The notes beneath the pieces are model-generated. The model was not told the origin of the DNA, did no database searches, and saw only the letters and a list, made by a program, of their open reading frames with translations. A program made the position numbers and the translations under genes. A DNA stretch of 33,202 nucleotides from Deltaproteobacteria bacterium (GTDB lineage Bacteria > Myxococcota_A > Polyangia > Haliangiales > Haliangiaceae): positions 1 through 33,202 of the forward strand of contig JACCRC010000498.1 in the NCBI GenBank assembly GCA_013813765.1. The letters run 5' to 3'. How positions within the stretch are numbered: the first letter of the stretch is position 1; each line of letters starts with the position of its first letter. This document shows positions 11,505 through 19,142 of this stretch, piece by piece.

Positions 11505-11670
11505 AACGCCAAGGCCCCGCGCACTGCCGGCGCGCTGCCGTGCCCGCGCACTGCCGTGCCCGCGCACTGCCGTGCCCGCGCACTGCCGTGCCCCAGAGTT
11601 AGCGCCAAGCACGCCAAGCCGCCAAGCACGCCAAGCCCTGAAACTTTTTTTCGCTTCGCGAAGAAAAACT
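11502..11670. repeat. Left arm of a large imperfect inverted repeat
   Basis: Begins at the stop codon of the barrel-thioredoxin gene (TGAAACGCCAAG). In order it carries a tandem array of GC-rich 16-mers, the landmark CCCCAGAGTTAGCGCCAAGC, a run of CGCCAAG-type heptads (CACGCCAAGCCGCCAAGC), and a T-run followed by the palindrome-like TTCGCTTCGCGAAG. Read backwards, the segment 11964-12120 shows the same blocks in the same order with scattered changes and small indels. No reading frame with a credible product lies here. Confidence 0.85.
11540..11587. repeat. Three perfect tandem copies of a 16-bp unit
   Basis: GTGCCCGCGCACTGCC is repeated exactly at 11540-11555, 11556-11571 and 11572-11587, with partial or diverged units on both sides. 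Variant copies of the same unit in the opposite orientation occupy about 12045-12105. There are no spacers between units, so this is not a CRISPR array. Confidence 0.9.
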
Positions 11671-11963
11671 TCCTGACCTCGCGCTCGCCGTCATCGTGCT
11701 TCGCGCCAACTGCGCGGCGCCTGCACCAATCGCACGTGGTCATGTCACCCATGTGCCCGGCCGCCGGTCTAAAACGTCACCCATGTACTTGGTCTGCACC
11801 CTCCCGGTTGCACAACCTGCGCGGCGCCTACACCAACCGCACGTGGTCATGCGCACCTCATCGCGCGCGCACTGTGAGAAGCGAACGAGCGGCCGTGCGC
11901 GAGCGGGCGTGACCGCGGAGGTGCGGCGAGCACGGTGAGTTCGGCGAGTACGGCGAATCCGAG
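11671..11963. other. Gene-free centre of the inverted repeat, with possible mobile-element relics
   Basis: The centre contains a 35-bp direct repeat at 11710-11744 and 11817-11851 (33 of 35 bases identical), which begins CTGCGCGGCGCC and ends CGCACGTGGTCATG. Between the copies lie two GTCACCCATGT boxes (11744-11754 and 11776-11786), each followed by a GGTCT-type segment. This doubled arrangement resembles terminal regions I recall from IS481/IS21-like insertion sequences. No transposase fragment is visible. From 11852 to 11963 there is AT-richer sequence in which I see nothing definite. Confidence 0.45.
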
Positions 11964-12120
11964 AGTTTGTTTCGCGAAGCGAAAAAAATCTCTGGGCTTG
12001 GCGTGCTTGGCGGCTTGGCGTGCTCGGCGTTAACTCTGGGGCACGGCAGTACGCGGGCAGTGCGCGGGCACGGCAGTGCGCGGGCAGTACGCCGGCAGTG
12101 CGCGGAGCTTGGCGTTTCAC
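11964..12120. repeat. Right arm of the large imperfect inverted repeat
   Basis: Reverse-complement match to 11502-11670: an A-run next to TTCGCGAAGCGAAAAAAA, the heptad block CTTGGCGTGCTTGGCGGC, the landmark CGTTAACTCTGGGGCACGGC, variant 16-mers and CTTGGCGTTTCACG at the outer end. A further copy of the outer CTTGGCGTTTC block lies at 12134-12144, running into the stop codon of the next minus-strand gene, so each flanking gene ends beside the same AAACGCCAAG word. The arms could form a long stem or serve as a two-way transcription barrier between the converging genes. Confidence 0.85.
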
Positions 12121-12143
12121 GGAGTGCACCGCGCTTGGCGTTT

Positions 12144-12578
12144 CTATGGAACGGTGCAGGTGCCGTCGTAGCCAAGCGGCGCCACGCCGCAATCGCTGTG
12201 GCACTGGATGCACTGCGGATCGTTCTCGCTCTCGACACCGCGCTTCGCATCGACCTTCTGCCACACCCACCCGAGATCCTCGGGCGTCGCGAGCTTCTTC
12301 ATCACCGTCCACGCGACGGGCGCGCCGGCGCAAGATGTGTCCCCGAAATCGTACTCGGCCTTCAGCACGATCGAACCGACGGGGAACGGCTGCGTACGCG
12401 CCATGTACGGCGCGAGCGCCGCGGGATCGGCGAGGACACGCACGCGGTTGAGCTCGTGGTCCGAGCTCGATCGGCAGTTGCGGACCTCGGTGTACGTCGA
12501 CGCGTAGCTCTCGGGGAACAGCGGCGCCGCGTCGTCGCCGCACGCCGCGAGAAGCACGATGAGATGCAGCGCGCGCAC
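12144..12578 (-). CDS. Cytochrome P460-like lipoprotein with a CxxCH haem motif
   Basis: 144 residues from GTG at 12578, three bases after the stop of the NHL gene. Residues 1-13 form a short lipoprotein signal ending LLAAC. The body carries ARTQPFPVGSIVLKAEYDF, close to the FPVGS.IVKE pattern of the cytochrome P460 family, then a tryptophan-rich strand (LGWVWQKVDAKRG) and CIQCH at 123-127, a covalent c-type haem site. Three further cysteines follow closely. Members of this family bind an unusual lysine-crosslinked haem or act as small c-type cytochromes. Here the likely role is electron transfer or haem-based redox chemistry at the envelope. Last gene of a three-gene lipoprotein operon. Confidence 0.72.
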   Translation of the reverse strand: MRALHLIVLLAACGDDAAPLFPESYASTYTEVRNCRSSSDHELNRVRVLADPAALAPYMARTQPFPVGSIVLKAEYDFGDTSCAGAPVAWTVMKKLATPEDLGWVWQKVDAKRGVESENDPQCIQCHSDCGVAPLGYDGTCTVP

Positions 12579-12581
12579 GGG

Positions 12582-13823
12582 TTACGGAAGGCGAACGGAG
12601 CGGATCACGTGGTTGCCGGTGTCGGCGACGTAGAGCACGCCGTCCGCGAGCTCGATGCCGTACGGGCGCTTGAGACGCGCGAGCTTCGGATCTCCGCCGT
12701 CACCTTCGTAGCCGGAAGAACCACACTCGCCGACGACGGTCGTGATCGTCTGGTCTGGAGCGATCGCCCGAACGCAGTGGTTGTAGACGTCGGTGAAGTA
12801 CAGCGTGCCGTCGGGACCGAACGCGAGATCGACGGGGTTCGACAGCTTTGCCGCGAGGGCAGGGCCGCTGTCACCGCTCGAGCCGGGCATTCCTGCGGTG
12901 CCGGCGACGCGGTGAACGATGCCCGCGGCGTCGATCTTGCGGATGACCTGGTTACCGGTGTCGGCGAAGAAGAGGTTGCCCTGCTTGTCGTACGCGATGC
13001 GGCCGGCTGGATCGGCGGACTGACCGAACGGCTGACCCATGCGCATGTCGAGCGCGGGGCCCTCGTCGCCGGTGTAGCCGGGGGTGCATGGAGCACTGCA
13101 GCTGGCCATCCCGCCGCAGGTGAACTTGCCCGACGGCGCGGGACACGCGATCGGCTCGACGCCCGCGGGGCACGCACCACCACCGGTCGGAGGTGGCGCG
13201 TCGATGACGCACTTCCCGGCGAGCCGCGTGATGGTGCCGGTGCTGTCGATCTTCCGGATCACCTGGTTCGCCTGGTCCATCACGATCACGTCGCCGGTCG
13301 GCGAGTACGCGAGGCTCGCCGGGAGATCGAGCGTGGCGGTGAGCGCCGCCGCGCCGTCACCGAAGTACGCGCGGCGCCCATCGCCGCACGAGTCAGTGAT
13401 CGCGCCGGTCGTCAGGTCGACCGTGCGGAGCTTGCTGTTGTGCCACGCCGCGATCAGAAGGCGCGTGCCGCTCGGATCGATCAAGAGGCCGGTCGGATGG
13501 TTGAGATCGTCGTTCGCCGGATCGTCGAGCGTGCCGCCGAGCTCGCCGCGGCCCGCGACGTGACGGATCGTGCCGTCGCCGGGGAGGCTGCGCACGCGGT
13601 GGTTGTTCCAGTCGAGGATGTACAGCGTGCCGTCCTTCGCCATCAGCGCGTCCTGGGGAAGCGACATGCGCGCCTTCACCGCCGGGCCGTCGTCGCCGTC
13701 GTAGCCGTTCTTGCCGCTGCCGGCGATCGTGCAGATCGTGTTCGGCTCGGTGGGATCGCAAGGCGGGGGCCCGCCGTCATCGCCGCACGCAGCGAGCAGC
13801 ATCAAGGGAATCAGCTTCTTCAT
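12582..13823 (-). CDS. NHL-repeat lipoprotein with a cysteine-rich insertion
   Basis: 413 residues from ATG at 13823, overlapping the upstream stop (ATGA). The lipoprotein signal ends MLLAAC. The rest is a series of NHL repeats, each with a core such as GTLYILDWNNHRVRSLPGDG, LFFADTGNQVIRKIDAAG or VLYVADTGNHVIRSVRLP, joined by TVAG.G..GY.GD.GPA linkers. They should form a six-bladed beta-propeller on the periplasmic or outer face. Between about residues 200 and 255 there is an insertion with at least six cysteines (GGACPAG, IACPAP, FTCGG, ASCSAPC), probably disulfide-bonded, which the upstream paralog lacks. A binding or scaffold role is likely; the ligand is unknown. Confidence 0.88.
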   Translation of the reverse strand: MKKLIPLMLLAACGDDGGPPPCDPTEPNTICTIAGSGKNGYDGDDGPAVKARMSLPQDALMAKDGTLYILDWNNHRVRSLPGDGTIRHVAGRGELGGTLDDPANDDLNHPTGLLIDPSGTRLLIAAWHNSKLRTVDLTTGAITDSCGDGRRAYFGDGAAALTATLDLPASLAYSPTGDVIVMDQANQVIRKIDSTGTITRLAGKCVIDAPPPTGGGACPAGVEPIACPAPSGKFTCGGMASCSAPCTPGYTGDEGPALDMRMGQPFGQSADPAGRIAYDKQGNLFFADTGNQVIRKIDAAGIVHRVAGTAGMPGSSGDSGPALAAKLSNPVDLAFGPDGTLYFTDVYNHCVRAIAPDQTITTVVGECGSSGYEGDGGDPKLARLKRPYGIELADGVLYVADTGNHVIRSVRLP

Positions 13824-14983
13824 CGGTACACCTTGAGGATGCGGCTGTTGATCGTGTCGGAGATGTAGAGATGGCCGTCGGCGTCGAACTCGATGCCGAA
13901 CGGCCGCCTCAGCTTCATCGACGTCGCGGGCATGTCGTCGGTTGCATCGAGGCCGAGCTCACCCGAGCCGGCGATGGTGCGGATGATGCCGGTCGCGGGA
14001 TCGATCGCGCGGATCCGGTTGTTGTCCGTGTCCGCGATGTAGAGGTGGCCGTCGGGCCCGATCTCCATGTCGCGCGGGTGGGCGAGCTGCGCGGCGGCGG
14101 CGAGACCGCCATCGCCGGCACCGCCCTCGACGCCGGTGCCCGCGTAGGTCGTGATCAGGTTCGTGGCGGTGTCGAGGACACGGATTCGATTCGACAGCGT
14201 GTCCGCGATGAAGACCTTGCCGTTGCCGATCGCAATGCCGCCGGAGGGCTCGGGATTCGAACCCGCTTCGAAGTTCAGCTTCGCCATCAGCGCCGGGCCG
14301 CCATCACCTTCGTACCCCTGCATGCCGTTGCCGGCGATCGTCGACATCGTGTTCGTGGCCTTGTCGAACTTGCGGATGCGGAAGTTCTGCTGGTCGACGA
14401 TGTAGAGGTTTCCGACCGCGTCTTTCGACAGCGCCTTCGGCTGGCGGAACGTCGCCATCGCCAGCGGCATTCCATCGCCGGTGAAGCCCGCGCCGCCACC
14501 CGCGATGATGCGGCTGCGGCCGGTGTTGGGATCGATCTCGCGGAGCTTGTGGTTGTGCCACGCCATCACGAGGATCTTGCCGTCGGAGGTCTCGACGAGA
14601 TCCGTCGGGTGGTTGAGCTTGACGTCGAGGCCGGGCGCGCCTTCGGCGGACTTCTCCGCCGTACCGGGCAGACCATCGCCGGGAAAGATCGGATCGACCC
14701 AGCCGAGCACGGTCTCGACGGTGTCGTCCGCGAGAACGCGCCGCACCAGGTGGTTGTTCCAGTCGATGAACCACGCGGTCCCATCGGCCGCGAACGTCAT
14801 GTCCATCGTCCAGTAGAGCTCGGTGTCACGGCGATCGAGGCCGTCGCCGTTGAACCCCTCGATCCCGCTCTTGCCGGCCCACACGCAGGCGTTGCCGCTC
14901 GTCTCGGAGCAGGCGTGGGGTCCCTTCAGGTTGTCACCACAGCCTGCCAATGCGGCAGCCACCACCACCACCATGTGTTTCAT
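13820..14983 (-). CDS. NHL-repeat lipoprotein
   Basis: 387 residues from ATG at 14983. The signal ends ALAGC, a lipobox. It has about six NHL repeats, for example GTAWFIDWNNHLVRRVLADD, GNLYIVDQQNFRIRKFDKAT and GHLYIADTDNNRIRAIDPAT, with GY.GDGGPA linkers like those of the downstream protein, so the two are paralogs from a tandem duplication. It has fewer cysteines and no insertion. It should be a lipid-anchored beta-propeller. The gene opens the minus-strand operon that ends with the P460-like cytochrome, and its start is 49 bp from that of the divergent metalloprotease gene. Proteins of this kind bind carbohydrates or proteins, or act as lyases; no catalytic residues were identified here. 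Confidence 0.88.
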   Translation of the reverse strand: MKHMVVVVAAALAGCGDNLKGPHACSETSGNACVWAGKSGIEGFNGDGLDRRDTELYWTMDMTFAADGTAWFIDWNNHLVRRVLADDTVETVLGWVDPIFPGDGLPGTAEKSAEGAPGLDVKLNHPTDLVETSDGKILVMAWHNHKLREIDPNTGRSRIIAGGGAGFTGDGMPLAMATFRQPKALSKDAVGNLYIVDQQNFRIRKFDKATNTMSTIAGNGMQGYEGDGGPALMAKLNFEAGSNPEPSGGIAIGNGKVFIADTLSNRIRVLDTATNLITTYAGTGVEGGAGDGGLAAAAQLAHPRDMEIGPDGHLYIADTDNNRIRAIDPATGIIRTIAGSGELGLDATDDMPATSMKLRRPFGIEFDADGHLYISDTINSRILKVYR

Positions 14984-15032
14984 CAGGGGCCTAGCTTGTC
15001 ATCACCGGCGACCCGAGGCCAACCCTGCTACG

Positions 15033-16364
15033 ATGGTCGCGATGCGACAATCTGTGATCGCCGTCGCGCTCACCGCCTGCGCGGCGACGGTGGCGCTGGC
15101 TGATCCGACCCCGCTCGAGAAGCTCCTGGCCCGCACCGACAAGGTCGCCAGAGAGGTCTCGAAGATCCGCGGGCTCCCACTGAAGCGCCCCATCCCGAAC
15201 GAGGTCGTCGACAAGGAGGAGCTACGCAAGCGCCTCGTCGCGATGGCCTCGGAGGAGAAGACCGCCGCCGAGACCGCCGTCGAGGGCATCGCGCTCGCAC
15301 GCTGGGGCATGATTCCGCTCGCGACCGACTACAAGGCGCTGCTGATCGATCTGTTGACCGAGCAGATCGCCGGCTACTACGATCCCGAGACCAAGAAGCT
15401 CACGATCTCGAAGAGCGCCGGCGACGATCCGGCGTGGGCCGAGATGGTGCTCGCGCACGAGATCGATCACGGGCTGCAGGATCAGAGCTTCGACCTCAAG
15501 AAGTTCAACGACCTCCCTGCCAGCGAGGGCGACGCTGCCACCGCTCGGCATGCCCTCGTCGAGGGCGATGGCATCGCGTTGATGATCGAGGTGATGCTCG
15601 CGCGCACCGGCAACAGCGCACCGTGGGCGAACCCCGAGGTCGCGGACTCGCTCGAGAAGGCGATGACCGTGCCCGGCAACGGCGATGGCCTCGACAACGC
15701 ACCGCTCGCGATCCGCGAGACGATGATCTTTCCGTACCGCTCTGGGCTCTCGTTCGTCGCGGCGCTGCGCCGCCGACAGCCGTGGAGTGCGGTCGATGCC
15801 GCGTACAGGAAGCCGCCGAAGTCGACGGAGCACATCCTTCACCCGGAGCGTTACCTCGCCGGCGACGATCCGGTGCCCGTCGAGATCACGCAGCCCGCGT
15901 CGCTGCGCGGCTTCGTGCGCGCGCACTCGACCGTGTGGGGCGAGCTCGGCTGGACCCTGTGGCTGCGCTCGCACGGGGTGCCCGACTCGACCGCGACGCA
16001 CGCCGGTGCCGGATGGGGTGGCGATCGCGTGGTGACGTTCGTCAAGGAGGACGACCGCCGCCCGCACCGCGCGGTCGGCATCTCGCGCAGCGAATGGGAC
16101 AGCGAGGCCGACGCGCTCGAGGCGTTCGAGTCCGCGGAGAAGGCGCTCGACCGAGCGGTCGCCGGCGCGACGATCGATCACGTCGGCACGCGCACGCGCT
16201 GGATGGCGCTCGACGGCACCGTGACCTGGATCGATCGCAAGGGACCGTCGATGGTGATCGTGCACGGCGCACCCGCGTGGGCCGCGGAGTCGATGGCCGC
16301 CGAGGTGTGGACCGCGAGCTCGATCGTGACGCCGGTGAAGCCGGCGAAGCCCGCGAAAAAGTGA
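15033..16364 (+). CDS. Exported HEIDH zinc metallopeptidase-like protein
   Basis: 443 residues from ATG at 15033 (ATG at 15042 is equally possible). The N-terminus is a signal sequence; it contains LTAC, which could be a lipobox, and also an ALA-D site suitable for signal peptidase I. The region ALLIDLLTEQIAGYYDPETK leads to LAHEIDHGLQDQSFD, a zinc-binding HExxH helix; an EGDG/EG segment downstream could supply the third ligand. The C-terminal half is mixed alpha/beta without a known motif, and the end is a KPAKPAKK tail. A secreted or anchored protease is the best reading, with unknown substrate. It ends one base before the stop of the converging ArsA-type gene. Confidence 0.78.
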   Translation: MVAMRQSVIAVALTACAATVALADPTPLEKLLARTDKVAREVSKIRGLPLKRPIPNEVVDKEELRKRLVAMASEEKTAAETAVEGIALARWGMIPLATDYKALLIDLLTEQIAGYYDPETKKLTISKSAGDDPAWAEMVLAHEIDHGLQDQSFDLKKFNDLPASEGDAATARHALVEGDGIALMIEVMLARTGNSAPWANPEVADSLEKAMTVPGNGDGLDNAPLAIRETMIFPYRSGLSFVAALRRRQPWSAVDAAYRKPPKSTEHILHPERYLAGDDPVPVEITQPASLRGFVRAHSTVWGELGWTLWLRSHGVPDSTATHAGAGWGGDRVVTFVKEDDRRPHRAVGISRSEWDSEADALEAFESAEKALDRAVAGATIDHVGTRTRWMALDGTVTWIDRKGPSMVIVHGAPAWAAESMAAEVWTASSIVTPVKPAKPAKK

Positions 16365-16365
16365 G

Positions 16366-17532
<1,167 letters not shown>

Positions 17533-17567
17533 GCGGATAGCACGCTTCACCGGACGGTGGCAACGCA

Positions 17568-17620
17568 GCAAGGTTCGGCTCTGCCGGACCGCGCAGCGTC
17601 GCCGGAGGCGACGCGCAGGT
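17568..17620 (-). repeat. Two-hairpin intergenic repeat, copy 2
   Basis: 53 bp, opposite orientation to copies 1 and 3. Read on the minus strand: ACCTGCGC; stem 1 GCGTCGCC, loop TCC, GGCGACGC; linker TGCGC; stem 2 GGTCCGGC, loop AGA, GCCGAACC (7 of 8 pairs); end CTTGC. Compared with copy 1, the bases that changed in stem 1 changed on both sides so that pairing is kept. It lies between the divergent ArsA-type and biotin carrier genes. On the plus strand its end reads GCGCAGGT directly before an ATG at 17621. Confidence 0.85.
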
Positions 17621-17650
17621 ATGCGTCGTGCTATGAAAATCACCCCGTGA
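17621..17650 (+). other. Possible 9-residue leader peptide before the biotin carrier gene
   Basis: ATG at 17621 opens the short frame MRRAMKITP, and its stop at 17648-17650 overlaps the GTG of the next gene in GTGA. The AGGT immediately before the ATG is the edge of the two-hairpin repeat; the spacing is too short for an ideal ribosome-binding site. The overlap style matches that of real gene pairs in this window, but the peptide is very short and could be chance. Confidence 0.25.
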
Positions 17651-18159
17651 AGCGCGAGCTGATCGTCACCGCAGAAGGCACGGATCGCACGGTCTCCGTC
17701 GATGGTCCGCTGCCTGATGGCCGCTTCAAGGTCACGATCGATGGCACCGAGCGGCTCGTCGATGCGCGCCTGGTTCGCCCCGGTACCTGGTCGCTCCTGA
17801 TCGACGGTCAGCAGTTCGTCGTCGACCTCGACCGCCGCCGCAACGGTATCGCCGCCTCGGTCGGCGCCAGCGAGGCGATGCTCACCGTCGAGGACGCGAT
17901 GCACAAGCGGCTCGCAAGTGCGACCGGTGCCCGCGCCGCGGCCCGCGGTGAGTCGATCCGCGCGCCGATCGCCGGCAAGGTCGTGAAGGTACTCGTCGCC
18001 GTGGGCGACCAGGTCGCGCCGAACACGGCGGTGATCGTGCTGGAGGCAATGAAGATGGAGAACGAGCTGATCGCCGAGCGTGGTGGCACGGTTTCCTCGA
18101 TCACCAAGACGGCCGGCCAGGCTGTCGATACCGGCGACCTGCTCGTCGAGCTAACCTAG
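17647..18159 (+). CDS. Biotin carboxyl carrier (biotinyl-domain) protein
   Basis: 170 residues from GTG at 17647. The N-terminal half is a beta-rich segment (RELIVTAEGTDRTVSVDGPL, WSLLIDGQQFVVDLD) like the BT-type region that precedes the carrier domain in acyl-CoA carboxylase subunits. The C-terminal 75 residues are a biotinyl domain, with IRAPIAGKVVKVLVAVGDQV and the canonical VLEAMKMENEL, Lys136 being the biotinylation site. It should serve an acetyl-, propionyl- or pyruvate-type carboxylase as the mobile biotin carrier. No carboxylase or carboxyltransferase subunit lies in this window, so the partner must be encoded elsewhere. A small gene follows after three bases. Confidence 0.9.
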   Translation: MKRELIVTAEGTDRTVSVDGPLPDGRFKVTIDGTERLVDARLVRPGTWSLLIDGQQFVVDLDRRRNGIAASVGASEAMLTVEDAMHKRLASATGARAAARGESIRAPIAGKVVKVLVAVGDQVAPNTAVIVLEAMKMENELIAERGGTVSSITKTAGQAVDTGDLLVELT

Positions 18160-18162
18160 ACA

Positions 18163-18441
18163 ATGACGAAGGTGGAAACAGCGCGACTTCGCGAGACGTG
18201 GACGCGCTGCGCCCCGCTCCTCGCCGAGCTCGATGCCCTGGGGCGCCTGGGCGGCAATGCGCTCGTGAAGATCGACGGGGGCCGGTCCGACGACGGTGGC
18301 GCGCTGCCCGAGACCTACACGGTCGTGCTCGCCGGCGGACGGCTTCGCGACGAGTTCTTCCGGCGCGATGGCGCGGACCTCGAGAAGCTGCTGCGAGACG
18401 CGATCGAGTTCTTCAAGAAGCACGCCGTCGCAGCCGACTAG
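18163..18441 (+). CDS. Small hypothetical protein downstream of the biotin carrier
   Basis: 92 residues from ATG at 18163, three bases after the biotin carrier stop, so probably co-translated with it. There is a helix at each end (ARLRETWTRCAPLLAELDAL and LEKLLRDAIEFFKKHAV) around a short beta segment (NALVKIDGG, TYTVVLAGGRL). No signal peptide, membrane helix or recognised domain. Position suggests an accessory of the biotin-dependent enzyme, but nothing in the sequence proves this. The stop TAG shares the tetramer CTAG with the stop of the converging gene. Confidence 0.7.
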   Translation: MTKVETARLRETWTRCAPLLAELDALGRLGGNALVKIDGGRSDDGGALPETYTVVLAGGRLRDEFFRRDGADLEKLLRDAIEFFKKHAVAAD

Positions 18442-19142
18442 TACGGGCAGCTTCCGGGCGACAGCCGGATGCGCTCGACGCCCGGCTGCGCGAGCACGGC
18501 GTTGTACGTCGACTCCGATGCCACGCCGAACGGGAACGCGAACGCCGTCGGCGCGTAGCCGGCGGTCTTCAGGATCTCGAACGAGGGCACGATCTCGTCG
18601 GTGAGGTACGCGTCGAGCCCGTGGGCACGCACGTACGCGTCCGCGTTCAGGTGATCGACGGAGTGCGCCTCGATCGCGTGGCCGTCGGCGGCGAGCTGCG
18701 CCATCTGCGCCTTCATCTCGTCGGTGTAGTTGTGGAACCGCGTCAGGTAGAACGTGACCTTCGCCTCGTGGACGAGGAACAGCTCGCGGAGCTCGTACCA
18801 CTTGTCGGTCGCCTGATCGTCGAACGCGAGCGCGAGTCCGGCACGTGGCTCGTGATCGCGGTCGAGCTCGTCGTGCCCGACGAAGTCGAGGTGGTGCTGC
18901 TCGGCGAGCAGCAGCATCCCCTCGATCGCCTGGATGCTGATCGTCTCGCCCGGCACGTGCGCGTGGACGAGTGCCACGGCATTCGCGCGCCGCGCATACG
19001 AGAGCGACTCGTCGACCTGGTCCCAGTCCACGTCGCTTGACAGATCGTCGACCGACAGGCTGCACAGCACGCGCCGCTCGTCCCAGCCGTATGCGAACCG
19101 CGACTCCTCGTGGCAGGCACCGGCGAGGAGAAGAACGATCAG
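18438..19142 (-). CDS. Polysaccharide-deacetylase-like (NodB fold) lipoprotein, probable CTG start
   Basis: 234 residues if translation starts at CTG 19142, which overlaps the Deg stop as CTGA; no ATG, GTG or TTG lies in frame for a long way upstream, while the hydrophobic LIVLLLAGAC just after it is a lipoprotein signal. NodB motifs are visible: LAFDD (motif 1), AHSVDHL (the HxxxH zinc site) and AFAFPFG in place of the usual RxPYG (motif 3). The enzyme would remove acetyl groups from an envelope or exopolysaccharide sugar. The signal is short and lacks a positive charge, so a longer start or a sequence error cannot be excluded. A GTG within the mature part would lose the signal. Confidence 0.75.
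   Translation of the reverse strand: MIVLLLAGACHEESRFAYGWDERRVLCSLSVDDLSSDVDWDQVDESLSYARRANAVALVHAHVPGETISIQAIEGMLLLAEQHHLDFVGHDELDRDHEPRAGLALAFDDQATDKWYELRELFLVHEAKVTFYLTRFHNYTDEMKAQMAQLAADGHAIEAHSVDHLNADAYVRAHGLDAYLTDEIVPSFEILKTAGYAPTAFAFPFGVASESTYNAVLAQPGVERIRLSPGSCPY

Noticed and set aside
11540..11587. Tandem 16-mers considered as a CRISPR array
   Set aside because: Units are directly adjacent with no spacers, and no cas gene is in the window.
11967..13868. Long plus-strand open frame across the spacer and the NHL genes
   Set aside because: It mirrors the minus-strand NHL genes, which have clear repeats, lipoboxes and coupled starts; the plus-strand product is arginine-rich without motifs.
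14244..14266. tRNA T-arm-like GGATTCGAACCC on the plus strand
   Set aside because: It lies inside the NHL lipoprotein gene in a smooth reading frame; no anticodon arm, D-arm or acceptor stem can be paired around it.
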